Below, piece after piece: positions 7,727 to 16,549 of a stretch of DNA of 64,000 nucleotides. How positions within the stretch are numbered: the stretch's first letter is position 1; every line of letters starts with the position of its first letter. Both the position numbers and the translations under genes were made by a program. The notes beneath the pieces were generated by a model. That model saw only the letters and a program-made list of their open reading frames with translations, searched no databases and had not been told where the DNA came from. The stretch is taken from assembly GCF_900099965.1 (NCBI RefSeq), contig NZ_FNDJ01000011.1, positions 248,001 to 312,000 of the forward strand, in the 5' to 3' direction. The DNA comes from Nonomuraea jiangxiensis. Lineage in GTDB: Bacteria; Actinomycetota; Actinomycetes; Streptosporangiales; Streptosporangiaceae.

Positions 7727-8674
7727 ATGCGTTTCGACTCACTGATCGACTCGGTCGGCCGTACGCCTCTGGTCGGGCTGCCGCGCCTGTCGCCCTCCGC
7801 GGAGGTGCGGATCTGGGCCAAGCTGGAGGACCGCAACCCGACCGGTTCGATCAAGGACAGGCCCGCGCTCTGGATGATCCAGGAGGCGGAGAAGGACGGC
7901 CTGCTCAAGCCGGGCTGCACGATCCTGGAGCCCACCAGCGGCAACACCGGCATCTCGCTCGCGATGTCGGCCAAGCTCAAGGGCTACAGGCTGATCTGCG
8001 TCATGCCGGAGAACACCTCGGAGGAGCGGCGCCAGCTCCTGCGCATGTGGGGCGCGGAGATCATCTCCTCGCCGGCCGCGGGCGGCTCCAACGAGGCCGT
8101 GCGCAGGGCCAAGGAGCTGGCGGCGCAGAATCCGTCGTGGGTGATGCTCTACCAGTACGGAAACCCGGCCAACTGGCGCTCCCACTATGAGACGACGGGC
8201 CCCGAGATCCTGGCGGACCTGCCCACGGTCACCCATTTCGTGGCCGGACTCGGCACCACGGGGACGCTCATGGGGGTCGGGCGGTTCCTCCGCGAGCGCG
8301 TGCCGGACGTGCAGATCGTGGCCGCGGAGCCGCGCTACGGCGAGCTGGTCTACGGGCTGCGCAACGTGGACGAGGGCTTCATCCCCGAGCTCTACGACGA
8401 GTCCGTGCTGACCACCCGCTTCTCGGTCGGCTCCGCCGACGCCCTGCGGCGCACCCGCGAGCTGCTGACCACCGAGGGAATCTTCGCCGGGGTCTCGACC
8501 GGGGCGGCGCTGCACGCGGCGCTCGGGGTCGCCGGGAAGGCGGTCAAGGCGGGTCAACGTGCCGACGTCGTGTTCGTGGTGGCCGACGGCGGCTGGAAAT
8601 ACCTGTCCACGGGTGCTTACGAGGGCACCCTGGACGAGGCCGAAGAGCGCCTCGAAGGTCAGCTCTGGGCATGA
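7727..8674 (+). CDS. cysM: CysO-dependent cysteine synthase CysM
   Basis: About 315 residues, PLP fold-type II. The PLP lysine is in NPTGSIKDRPALWM (about residue 43) and the substrate loop is EPTSGNTGISLA. The enzyme joins thiocarboxylated CysO with O-phosphoserine (the M. tuberculosis CysM preference) or O-acetylserine. The ATG at 7727 is preferred because MRFDSLIDSVGRTPLVGLP aligns with family N-termini; a GTG at 7718 inside cysO would add three residues. The gene ends before a strong bidirectional hairpin. Confidence 0.93.
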   Translation: MRFDSLIDSVGRTPLVGLPRLSPSAEVRIWAKLEDRNPTGSIKDRPALWMIQEAEKDGLLKPGCTILEPTSGNTGISLAMSAKLKGYRLICVMPENTSEERRQLLRMWGAEIISSPAAGGSNEAVRRAKELAAQNPSWVMLYQYGNPANWRSHYETTGPEILADLPTVTHFVAGLGTTGTLMGVGRFLRERVPDVQIVAAEPRYGELVYGLRNVDEGFIPELYDESVLTTRFSVGSADALRRTRELLTTEGIFAGVSTGAALHAALGVAGKAVKAGQRADVVFVVADGGWKYLSTGAYEGTLDEAEERLEGQLWA

Positions 8675-8716
8675 GCGCGGTGGCCGGCGAACCGGCCGCC
8701 CGAACCCCGGTCATGG

Positions 8717-8749
8717 GCGGGGCGGCCGGTCGCTGACCGGCCGCCCCGC
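8717..8749. terminator. Bidirectional terminator between cysM and the DUF3352 gene
   Basis: A perfect 14-bp stem (8717-8730 with 8736-8749) and a 5-nt loop in the gap between two convergent genes. All-GC stem, no U tract; position and strength make it the shared terminator. Confidence 0.8.
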
Positions 8750-8763
8750 TGCTTCGATCTCGG

Positions 8764-10722
8764 TCAGTTGAACAGGACCCGCAGCGAGAACGACCCCTCG
8801 CTCGCGGTCGCCTTGGCGCTCAGCCCGACCGCCCTCAGCACCTGCGCGTTGGCCTTGTCGTCGCCCTTCAGGGACGCCAGGTAGAGGTTCTCGACCTTGT
8901 CCAGGTCCACGAAGACCGCGTAGTTGACGTTGTCGGCGTCGGGGATCGCCGTCTGGAACGTCTCCGAGTCGCCCAGCGCGCCCTCCTCGCTGAGCTTCTT
9001 GGCGTACTCGTCCGTCGTCGCGACCGTGAGGACGCCGTCACCGGCGACCTTGGCGACCGGCGGAACGGCCTGGCCGGCCGTCTGCGTGCTCTGCAGGATC
9101 TTGTCGAGGATCGACTGCGCCTTGGCCGGGTCGGTCACGACGCGAACGCCGCCCTTGAACTGCTGGCTGGCCAGGCCCTCGCTGTCCAGCGCCACGGTGA
9201 GGTTCTGGCCCAGCAGAGTGGCCAGGTCGCCGGGCAGGCTCAGCCCGGTCTGGGCCGTGAACCCGTCCACGAGCTGCTTGGTCTCCGGCGACGCGGCGAT
9301 CTGCTTCTCCACCTCGGCCCACTGCTTGGTGATGATCTGGTCGATGCCGGAGATCGACAGGGCCGCCGCCGTGGAGTCGGGGAGGGTGGAGAGGGTCGTG
9401 GCGGGCAGGTCGCCCTCCAGGCCCAGCCCTTCGGTCCCGCGTACGATGCCGGTCAGCTCGGCGTAGGCGCTGTCGAAGCGCAGCGCGCCGGCGAACCTGG
9501 CGTTCTTGAGCTGCTGCACGATCGCCTGCTCGGCGGCGGGCACGCTGCTCCCGGCCAGGTCGAGCAGCCCTTTCATGCTGGCCCAGAACGACAGCACGCC
9601 CTGCTCTCCGACCGCGCCCATGTCGTCGGCGAACTCGGCGTTGTCGGCCAGGGTCGTCTCGGCCTGGGCGTACTTGTCGGCGAGCTGCTGGCTGGACGCG
9701 AGCAGCGCGTAGTCCTCGCGGAAGGCGATGCCGAAGTTCTCGCCCTCCGTCAGCTTGGCGAGGCCGGCCTTGGCCAGCTCCTGGTCCTTGACCTGGACGG
9801 CCACCGCGACGTCGGGCTCCTCCTTGCCGGAGGGCACGGCGGCGAAGCCGATCCTGCTGCCCAGCCACGGGTCGACGTCCTTGGTGAAGTCGATCTTGGT
9901 GTCGGAGTCGGCGGTGAACGTGTTGAACAGCGCCTGGCGCGGGTCCTCGCCGGAGAAGTCGTCCTTGGTGACCGTGAACTTCCTGGCGATCTGGAACAGC
10001 GCCAGCTTCTGGTTCGCCGCCGGGTCCATGTCGAGGCGGGTGTAGGCGATCGCGTTGGCGGGCAGCACCTCGTGCGGTTGCGTGCCGCCGCCGCCGATGG
10101 CGCCCACGGCCCAGACGGCGCCGCCGCCGAGCAGGATCACGGCCAGCGACGCGGCCGCGGCGATGATCCAGGTCTTGCGGCTCTTCCTGGCCGGCTGCGA
10201 GGAGTCAAAGCCTTCAGGGCCCTGCTGCTGCCAGCCGCCCTGGGCGTACTGGCCCTGCTGCTGCCAGCCTCCCTGGTCCTGCTGCCAGCCCTGCTGCTGG
10301 ACTTCCTGCTGCCAACCCTGCTGTGGTGCTTCCTGTTGCCAACCCTGCTGTGGCTGTTGCTGTTGTTGGTGCCAGCCACCCTGGTCCTGCTGTTGCCAAC
10401 CGCCCTGGTCCTGCTGCGGCCAGCCCTGCTGGGGCTGCTGGCCGTACCCGGCGCCGTAGGCGGGCTGCTGTCCGTACGGCTGCTGGGGGTGGTACGGCTG
10501 CTGGCCGGAGGACGCCTGCTGACCGTAGCCCCCCTGCTGCTGTCCCTGAGGGCCCTGCTGGCCGTAGGACTGCTGCGGCGGGTAGGGCTGCTGAGGCGGG
10601 TACGGCTGGCCGGATGAGGACAGCGGCATGGTCGGGGGGTGCTCCGGCTGCTGCCCCTGGTTCCAGTTGTAGGCCGTGGTCCGCTCGGGATCCTGGCCAT
10701 AGGGGGGGTTATTCGCAGACAT
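8764..10722 (-). CDS. DUF3352 protein with a Gln/Gly/Tyr-rich cytoplasmic tail
   Basis: 652 residues. The first ~180 are low complexity: repeated QQ, PYPPQQ, YGQQ and QQGWQQ(E/D) units. A basic stop (RKSRKT) and one transmembrane segment (WIIAAAASLAVILLGGGAVW) follow at about 183-208, then an extracellular DUF3352 domain of ~440 residues with two similar halves (LPANAIAYTRLDMDP early, LPDSTAAALSISGID later). Function unknown. The tail could form multivalent contacts or a disordered tether. ATG at 10722 preferred over a GTG three bases upstream. Confidence 0.85.
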   Translation of the reverse strand: MSANNPPYGQDPERTTAYNWNQGQQPEHPPTMPLSSSGQPYPPQQPYPPQQSYGQQGPQGQQQGGYGQQASSGQQPYHPQQPYGQQPAYGAGYGQQPQQGWPQQDQGGWQQQDQGGWHQQQQQPQQGWQQEAPQQGWQQEVQQQGWQQDQGGWQQQGQYAQGGWQQQGPEGFDSSQPARKSRKTWIIAAAASLAVILLGGGAVWAVGAIGGGGTQPHEVLPANAIAYTRLDMDPAANQKLALFQIARKFTVTKDDFSGEDPRQALFNTFTADSDTKIDFTKDVDPWLGSRIGFAAVPSGKEEPDVAVAVQVKDQELAKAGLAKLTEGENFGIAFREDYALLASSQQLADKYAQAETTLADNAEFADDMGAVGEQGVLSFWASMKGLLDLAGSSVPAAEQAIVQQLKNARFAGALRFDSAYAELTGIVRGTEGLGLEGDLPATTLSTLPDSTAAALSISGIDQIITKQWAEVEKQIAASPETKQLVDGFTAQTGLSLPGDLATLLGQNLTVALDSEGLASQQFKGGVRVVTDPAKAQSILDKILQSTQTAGQAVPPVAKVAGDGVLTVATTDEYAKKLSEEGALGDSETFQTAIPDADNVNYAVFVDLDKVENLYLASLKGDDKANAQVLRAVGLSAKATASEGSFSLRVLFN

Positions 10723-10807
10723 CACTCAACTCACAATGTGGACTTTTGACCACAGAGAAGGTAGCTGATGTTGCTAGATGGGCGCTTGCAATGTGCTGAA
10801 GATGGGT

Positions 10808-11134
10808 TTATACGCGGTTTAGTTCCTTTCGGACCACGCCGATGTGGACTTCGCCGCCGCCGTAATCCGCGACGCAGGCCCACGGCACGAACGTGCAGCC
10901 CGCGTACACCACCCGCGCCATCGCGCGCTGCAACCACGACGCGCGGCCCTCGCGGTCGCGGGTCATCCCGAGCAGGAGCGGCCCCCGCCGGCTGGAGACG
11001 ACGAGGCCGTAGACGGTGTGGCTCTGCTGGAGTTCGCCCTTGTGCCTGACGACGCGGATGTCGACGACGAAACCGACCCACACCCCGTTCGAGTCCCATA
11101 CGGACTGACCGATGAGTTCGGTGACACTTGTCAT
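10808..11134 (-). CDS. PRC-barrel-like domain protein
   Basis: A 108-residue protein beginning TELIGQSVWDSNGVWVGFVVDIRV, the usual PRC-barrel pattern (a beta barrel found in RimM and photosynthetic reaction centre H subunits), followed by VYGLVVSSRRG and a segment with two tryptophans. It is probably a small cytoplasmic protein. It lies 85 nt upstream of the DUF3352 gene on the same strand; whether they share a transcript is unclear. Confidence 0.75.
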   Translation of the reverse strand: MTSVTELIGQSVWDSNGVWVGFVVDIRVVRHKGELQQSHTVYGLVVSSRRGPLLLGMTRDREGRASWLQRAMARVVYAGCTFVPWACVADYGGGEVHIGVVRKELNRV

Positions 11135-11278
11135 GATCGAACTGTCTCAGCAGGATCGCGTTTTCGCAGGTAGGCGCGCTGACAACAGGCGTCACCCGCA
11201 CCCTGTGGGGCGGCAGGCGCGGCCCGCCGTAGAGTAGGTGAGCAACAGAATAAGGTTCCAGAGGTGAGGCGGGCGCGC

Positions 11279-12070
11279 ATGACCAAATTCGACGAGGCGA
11301 CGCAGGCGATTCGGGTCGAGGAGGGCTGCTACGACGTGTGCCTGGACCCCGGATACGCGATCGGGGGCCCGCTCAACGGCGGCTACCTCCTGGCCGTGAT
11401 CCTGCGTGCGGCGGTGGACGCCTCGCCGTTCGAGCATCCGGTGAGCACGGCCGCCCAGTTCCTCAAGGCGCCCGTCCCCGGTCCCGCGCAGGTCAGGGTG
11501 GAGCCGATCAAGTCGGGCAGGACGGCCGCCTTCGCCAGGGCCACGCTCGTGCAGGACGGCGTGGCGCAGATCGAGAGCCTGATCACCACGGCCACGCTGA
11601 ACGAGGCCGAGCCCGTCTACACCGCCGAACCGGCGTACGGCATGCCGGACATCGAGGACTGCGTCAAGCTGCCCGACCCCAAGCCCGAGTCGAACATGAC
11701 GCTGAACGCCCAGATGGAGCTGCTCTTCGACCCGCCCACGATCGGCTGGCTGAAGGGCGAGCCCAGCCGCAGGCCCGAGTCCCGGGCGTACTTCAGGATG
11801 GCCGAGCCGCAGGACCCGGACCCGTACGTGCTGGCGCTGGCCGTGGACGCGCTGCCGCCCGTGGTGTTCTCGGCCGGGATGCGCGGCTGGGCGCCGACCG
11901 TGGAGCTCACCTGGCACCTGCGCGCGCTGCCCGCGCCCGGCCGGCTCACGCTGCTCGGCAGCGGCCGGTTGGTCTCCGACGGCTGGTTCGACGAGGACGT
12001 CGAGGTACGCGACTCCGCCGGCCGCCTGGTCGCCCAGTCACGCCAGCTCGCCCGGGTCGGGAGGGGTTGA
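11279..12070 (+). CDS. Thioesterase family protein (double hotdog fold)
   Basis: 263 residues. The N-terminal hotdog has NGGYLLAVILRAAV, a TesB/PaaI-like helix-strand junction, followed by PVSTAAQFLKAPVPGPAQVRVEPIKSGRTAAFARATLVQDG, typical of actinobacterial acyl-CoA thioesterase-like proteins; the second half repeats the fold with ELTWHLRALPAPG. It probably hydrolyses acyl-CoA thioesters, substrate unknown. ATG at 11279 is chosen, with AGAGG upstream; a GTG at 11264 is less likely. Confidence 0.85.
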   Translation: MTKFDEATQAIRVEEGCYDVCLDPGYAIGGPLNGGYLLAVILRAAVDASPFEHPVSTAAQFLKAPVPGPAQVRVEPIKSGRTAAFARATLVQDGVAQIESLITTATLNEAEPVYTAEPAYGMPDIEDCVKLPDPKPESNMTLNAQMELLFDPPTIGWLKGEPSRRPESRAYFRMAEPQDPDPYVLALAVDALPPVVFSAGMRGWAPTVELTWHLRALPAPGRLTLLGSGRLVSDGWFDEDVEVRDSAGRLVAQSRQLARVGRG

Positions 12071-12174
12071 GGGGCGAGGGGTGTGAGCAAGACAACACCA
12101 CGTGACGCTCAGGTGTCGCCGATGTGAGCATTCTTACGCAGTGTTGATCGCCCAGGTCGCCTACCCTCTAGAAC

Positions 12175-13116
12175 GTGCCGGACGCGAGTATTGGGATCTT
12201 CGACAGCGGAGTCGGTGGCTTGACGGTCGCCCGGGCGATCATCGACCAGCTGCCGCACGAATCGATCACTTACGTGGCCGACACGGCCCGCCAGCCGTAC
12301 GGGCCGAAACGCATCGCGGAGGTGCGCGCCTACGCCCTGGAAGTGATGGACCACCTCGTCGAGCACGACGTCAAGATGCTCGTGATCGCGTGCAACAGCG
12401 CCAGCGCCGCCGTGCTGCGCGACGCCCGCGAGCGTTACGACGTGCCGGTCGTCGAGGTGATCCAGCCCGCCACCAGGCGCGCGGTGCGTGCCACCCGCAC
12501 CGGCAGGGTCGGCGTGATCGCCACCAGGGCCACCATCGACTCCATGGCCTATCACGACGCCTTCACCGCGGCACCCGACGTGCAACTCACCGGCGTGGCC
12601 GCCCCACGCCTGGTGGAGTACGTCGAACGAGGAGAGACGATGAGCGACGAGCTCATCGAGGTCGTACGCGACTACCTGGCACCCATCAGGGCCGCCGGGT
12701 GCGACACTCTCATCCTCGGCTGCACCCACTACCCGCTGCTCACCGGCGCCATCTCGTATGTCGCCGGCAACGGGGTGACGCTGGTCTCCAGCGCGGAAGA
12801 GACGGCCAAGGACGTCTATCGAATCCTGCATGACCGCGATCTGGCGGCGGGCAGCGAGGCCACCCCCCGGCACCGCTTCCGAGCCACCGGCGACTCCCTG
12901 CTCTTCGCCCGTCTGGGGCGGCGATTCCTGGGTCCGGAGATCGATGCGGTCGAAGTCGCACCAGTGGGGGGTACTACCTTTAACGGCCGCTCGGCCGTGC
13001 CGGTGTCCGGACTGAGAAGCGGCGGGAGCGCAGCGACCAGGGCGACGAGGGAAGACACCGGATCCGAGCGGCCGAGCCGCGACGCGGAGCGTCGCAACGA
13101 GAAGGAGCCCACATGA
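12175..13116 (+). CDS. murI: Glutamate racemase with a palindrome-encoded C-terminal tail
   Basis: Converts L- to D-glutamate for peptidoglycan. IFDSGVGGLTVAR carries the Asp of the active site, and the two catalytic cysteines are Cys73 (ACNSASAA) and Cys183 (LGCTHYPLL). The catalytic domain ends near residue 268; the last ~40 residues are Arg/Ser/Gly/Glu-rich and are encoded by nested inverted repeats, giving 313 residues against the usual 260-280. The stop overlaps the next ATG (ATGA), so the tail is read through into a coupled junction. GTG start. Confidence 0.92.
   Translation: MPDASIGIFDSGVGGLTVARAIIDQLPHESITYVADTARQPYGPKRIAEVRAYALEVMDHLVEHDVKMLVIACNSASAAVLRDARERYDVPVVEVIQPATRRAVRATRTGRVGVIATRATIDSMAYHDAFTAAPDVQLTGVAAPRLVEYVERGETMSDELIEVVRDYLAPIRAAGCDTLILGCTHYPLLTGAISYVAGNGVTLVSSAEETAKDVYRILHDRDLAAGSEATPRHRFRATGDSLLFARLGRRFLGPEIDAVEVAPVGGTTFNGRSAVPVSGLRSGGSAATRATREDTGSERPSRDAERRNEKEPT
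12985..13095 (+). repeat. Nested REP-like palindromes inside the 3' end of murI
   Basis: GGCCGCTCGG (12985-12994) pairs with CCGAGCGGCC (13064-13073), and inside it CCGGTGTC (13000-13007) pairs with GACACCGG (13054-13061). A third hairpin, GCGACGC/GCGTCGC with a 3-nt loop, follows at 13079-13095. All arms are perfect. The loop contains GGGAGCGCAGCGACC, a wording I associate with dispersed actinobacterial intergenic repeats; copy number cannot be checked here. Confidence 0.7.
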
Positions 13117-13865
13117 AGGTGACCATCGTCGGATGCTCGGGCAGCTACCCCGGCCCTGACAGCCCCGCGTCCTGCTATCTGATCGAGGCGGCCGGCTTCC
13201 GACTGCTGCTCGACCTCGGCAGCGGCTCGCTGGGCGCGCTCCAACGCCACATCGGCCTGTACGACGTGGACGCGATCTGCCTGTCCCATCTGCACGCCGA
13301 CCACTGCCTCGACATCTGCGGCTATCACGTGGCCCGCACGTACGGGCCGCAGGCGCCCTACCCCACGGTGCCCGTCTACGCGCCGGCCGACGCCCCCGCC
13401 CGGCTGGCGGCCGCGTACGGCATGCCGGACGAGCCGGGCCTGGAGACCGCCTTCGACTTCGTGCCGCTGTCGCAGGGGACGTTCGAGGTCGGGCCGTTCA
13501 CCGTCACCGCGGGGCTGGTCAACCACCCGGTCGAGGCGTACGGCTTCCGCGTGGCCAACGGCTCGGGCTGCGTGGCCTACTCCGGCGACACCGGGGAGTC
13601 CGCCGAGCTGGTGAGGCTGGCCGCCGACGCCGACCTGCTGCTCTGCGAGGCGTCGTTCGTCGAGGGCCCCGACCTGCCCACCGGCCTGCACCTGACGGGC
13701 CGCCAGGCCGCCGAACACGCCGCCAAGGCCGGCGTCGGCAGGCTCGTGCTCACCCACCTCGTCCCCTGGAACGACCAGGCGGTCGTGCTGGAGGAGGCCG
13801 CGGGAGGAGGTTTCGACGGCCCCGTGGAGCTGGCACGCAGCGGCGCGGTCTACGACCTGGGGTGA
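13113..13865 (+). CDS. MBL-fold hydrolase, Rv1339-like cyclic-nucleotide phosphodiesterase
   Basis: 250 residues of metallo-beta-lactamase fold. The metal-binding signature is LSHLHADHCLD (His59, His61, Asp63, His64), with further ligands in GDTGES and LTHLVPW. The position after murI and before rph/rdgB matches M. tuberculosis Rv1339, reported as an atypical class II cAMP phosphodiesterase; the same activity is inferred. It starts inside the murI stop codon (ATGA) behind GAGAAGGAG. Confidence 0.88.
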   Translation: MKVTIVGCSGSYPGPDSPASCYLIEAAGFRLLLDLGSGSLGALQRHIGLYDVDAICLSHLHADHCLDICGYHVARTYGPQAPYPTVPVYAPADAPARLAAAYGMPDEPGLETAFDFVPLSQGTFEVGPFTVTAGLVNHPVEAYGFRVANGSGCVAYSGDTGESAELVRLAADADLLLCEASFVEGPDLPTGLHLTGRQAAEHAAKAGVGRLVLTHLVPWNDQAVVLEEAAGGGFDGPVELARSGAVYDLG

Positions 13866-13875
13866 GCGGGGCGGG

Positions 13876-15129
13876 CTACCACCTGGCCTGAACCTCGGTG
13901 AAGTCGCGCATGCGCGGCATGGGGGAGAACAGCAGCGGCAGGAACGCCAGCAGCCTGGCGCCCATGAACACCCACAGGGTCTCCCGGACGCCGATCCGGT
14001 TGGCGATCAGGCCGCCGAGCAGCGCGCCCAGCGGCAGGGCGCCCCAGACCACGAACCGCACCGACGCGTTGATCCGGCCGAGCAGCCCTTCGGGGGCCAC
14101 GGTCTGCCGGTAGGTGACCTGGCCCACGTTCGAGACGGCCGCGCTCCACGAGAGCGCGATCGAGGTGATCGCGAAGTACACCACCCGCCAGTCGGCCTGC
14201 GTCATGGGCAACAGCAGGCCGAAGGGCGAGGCCACGATGACGGACAGCCACGTCATCCTGGCGGCGCCGTATCTCCTGGATAACCAGCCGGCGGAAATGC
14301 CGCCGAGCAACCCGCCGATCCCGCCGGACATGAGCAGCGTACCGATCAGCCCGGGCGTCAGCTCGACCTCGTGGACCAGGAAGAACACCGATAAGCTCGT
14401 CACCGCGCTGACGCACAGGTTCATGGCGGCGGTGGTGGTCATGAGCGCGCGCATCAGCCGGTCGTTCCACACGAAGGAGAGCCCCTCGCCGATGCCGCGC
14501 ATCAGCGGCGCGGGCTCGGTGACGGCGGGCGGCTTGTCCGGGACCTTGATCGAGCGCAGGAAGAGCACCGAGGCCAGCGCGCCCAGCGCGGTGGCGGTCA
14601 TGGTGCGCGACGCGCCGAGCAGCTGCACCAGCGCGCCCCCGAGGCCGGGCCCCGCCAGGAACGATCCCGAGCGCACGACCTCCAGCTTGGAGTTGCCGTC
14701 GCTGAGCTGCTGGACGCTGACCACATCGGGCAGGTACGTCTGGTCGGCCACGTCGTTGAAGACCTGGGCCACCCCCACCAGCAGCGTCACCACGAACAGC
14801 ATCCCGATGGACAGCAGCCCCAGCTCGGCCGCGACCGGAATGCTCCCGAGCAGAACGAACCTGGCCAGGTCCGTCGTCATCATCACGCGGCGCCGGCGCA
14901 TCCTGTCGACCCACACCCCCGCGGGCAGGCCGAGCAGCAGGAAGGCGGTCGTCTGCAGTGCGGACAGCACGCCGACCTCCACCGGACTGGCGTGCAGCAG
15001 CAGCACCGCCACCAGTGGCAGGGCCACCCGTGAGATATTCGCTCCGACTTCGTTCGCGATCTGCGAACTCAAGAACCGACGGAAGTCGGGGTTTCGCAAC
15101 ACCCCCGTTGTCATTGCGTAAGGATCCAT
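13876..15129 (-). CDS. Major facilitator superfamily transporter
   Basis: About 417 residues with roughly 12 hydrophobic segments. The cytoplasmic loop AGVWVDRMRRRRVMMTTDLAR is the MFS motif between helices 2 and 3. It resembles actinobacterial MFS_3 (enterobactin/multidrug) exporters; substrate unknown. It interrupts the murI-MBL-rph-rdgB order seen in mycobacteria and runs against it, so it is a local insertion. ATGs at 15129 and 15114 are both plausible; neither has a clear ribosome site. Divergent from rph. Confidence 0.88.
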   Translation of the reverse strand: MDPYAMTTGVLRNPDFRRFLSSQIANEVGANISRVALPLVAVLLLHASPVEVGVLSALQTTAFLLLGLPAGVWVDRMRRRRVMMTTDLARFVLLGSIPVAAELGLLSIGMLFVVTLLVGVAQVFNDVADQTYLPDVVSVQQLSDGNSKLEVVRSGSFLAGPGLGGALVQLLGASRTMTATALGALASVLFLRSIKVPDKPPAVTEPAPLMRGIGEGLSFVWNDRLMRALMTTTAAMNLCVSAVTSLSVFFLVHEVELTPGLIGTLLMSGGIGGLLGGISAGWLSRRYGAARMTWLSVIVASPFGLLLPMTQADWRVVYFAITSIALSWSAAVSNVGQVTYRQTVAPEGLLGRINASVRFVVWGALPLGALLGGLIANRIGVRETLWVFMGARLLAFLPLLFSPMPRMRDFTEVQARW

Positions 15130-15182
15130 GTAGCGGACACATTTGGTCAAGAGCGTCGCGGCGCGGAGATAGGGTGAGCTGC

Positions 15183-15902
15183 ATGTCCCGACAGGATGGC
15201 CGCAACCCTGACCAGCTACGTCCCATCACCGTCACCCGGCAGTGGCTCACGCACGCCGAGGGCTCGGTGCTGGTCGAGTTCGGCGGCACCAGGGTGTTGT
15301 GCGCCGCTTCCGTCCAGGACAGCGTGCCGCGCTGGCGCAGAGGCAGCGGCCAGGGATGGGTAACGGCCGAATATGCGATGTTGCCCCGGGCGACCAATAC
15401 CCGTAACGATCGCGAATCGGTCCGCGGCAAAATCGGCGGCAGGACGCATGAGATTTCCCGGCTGATCGGGCGCTCGCTGCGGGCCTGCGTCGATTACAAG
15501 GCGCTCGGCGAAAACTCCATTCTGCTCGACTGCGACGTGCTGCAGGCCGACGGCGGCACCAGGACCGCCGCGATCACCGGCGCCTACGTGGCGCTGGCCG
15601 ACGCGGTCGCCTGGATGCGCAAGCGCCGGATGTGCCCGGGTGACCCGCTGATCGCCTCCGTCTCCGCCGTGTCCGTCGGAGTGGTCGGCTCGGTGCCGAT
15701 GCTCGACCTCTGCTACACCGAGGACGTCGCCGCCGAGACCGACATGAATGTCGTGATGACCGGTGAGGGCAGCTTCGTCGAGGTGCAGGGCACCGCCGAG
15801 GGCGCCCCGTTCGACCGTGCGGCCCTGGACAAGCTGCTCGACCTGGCCGTGGCGGGCTGCGCCGAGCTCACGCTGATCCAGCAGGAGGCCCTGGCGTCAT
15901 GA
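15183..15902 (+). CDS. rph: Ribonuclease PH
   Basis: 239 residues; a phosphorolytic 3'-5' exoribonuclease that trims tRNA 3' ends, relevant here because the local tRNA gene does not encode CCA. Conserved blocks: RGKIGGRTHEISRLIGRSLRA, ILLDCDVLQADGGTRTAAITGAYVAL and the C-terminal EGSFVEVQGTAEGAPF. ATG at 15183 preferred; the open frame extends upstream only because of GC bias. rdgB starts in its stop codon (ATGA). Confidence 0.95.
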   Translation: MSRQDGRNPDQLRPITVTRQWLTHAEGSVLVEFGGTRVLCAASVQDSVPRWRRGSGQGWVTAEYAMLPRATNTRNDRESVRGKIGGRTHEISRLIGRSLRACVDYKALGENSILLDCDVLQADGGTRTAAITGAYVALADAVAWMRKRRMCPGDPLIASVSAVSVGVVGSVPMLDLCYTEDVAAETDMNVVMTGEGSFVEVQGTAEGAPFDRAALDKLLDLAVAGCAELTLIQQEALAS

Positions 15903-16489
15903 AGATCGTGCTGGCCACCCGCAACCCGGGCAAGATCGCTGAGCTGCGCCGCATCCTGGCCGGGTTCGAGATCCTCGGGCTGGAGGAGTTCCCCTCGATC
16001 GGTGAGATCGCGGAGACGGGGGTCACGTTCGAGGCCAACGCCCTGCTCAAGGCGCATGCGGTCGCGCAGGGGTCCGGGCTGCCCGCGGTGGCCGACGACT
16101 CGGGGCTCTGCGTCGACGTGCTCAACGGCATGCCCGGGGTCTTCTCCGCGCGGTGGGCCGGGCGGCACGGCGACGACCGGGCCAATCTCGACCTGCTGCT
16201 CGCCCAGGTCGCCGACGTGCCCGCCGGCGCGTTGAGCGCGCACTTCACCTGCGTCGCCGCGCTGGCGCTGCCGTCGGGGGAGTCCCGTGTGGTCGAGGGC
16301 GTGCTCCCGGGCCACCTCGTCACCACGCCGCGGGGGGCCAACGGGTTCGGCTACGACCCGATCTTCGTGCCCGACGGCGAGGAGCGCACCACGGCCGAGC
16401 TGCCGCCGGAGGAGAAGGACGCCATCAGCCATCGCGGGCGGGCCTTCCGCGCGCTGGCGCCGGTCGTCCGGGAGCTGCTCGGCTCGTAA
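15899..16489 (+). CDS. rdgB: XTP/dITP diphosphatase (Ham1/RdgB)
   Basis: 196 residues. It cleaves non-canonical purine triphosphates to monophosphates and keeps them out of nucleic acids. LATRNPGKIAELR binds the phosphates, ADDSGLCVDVLNGMPGVFSARWAG is the substrate/metal block, and NGFGYDPIFVPDG and SHRGRAFRAL complete the family pattern. It overlaps rph by 4 nt, as in many actinobacteria. Confidence 0.95.
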   Translation: MKIVLATRNPGKIAELRRILAGFEILGLEEFPSIGEIAETGVTFEANALLKAHAVAQGSGLPAVADDSGLCVDVLNGMPGVFSARWAGRHGDDRANLDLLLAQVADVPAGALSAHFTCVAALALPSGESRVVEGVLPGHLVTTPRGANGFGYDPIFVPDGEERTTAELPPEEKDAISHRGRAFRALAPVVRELLGS

Positions 16490-16549
16490 CCACCGCGTAA
16501 GAACCCGGTGGGCGCGGCGGCGTACGTTCGTATTGTGCAAAGGAAAGAG

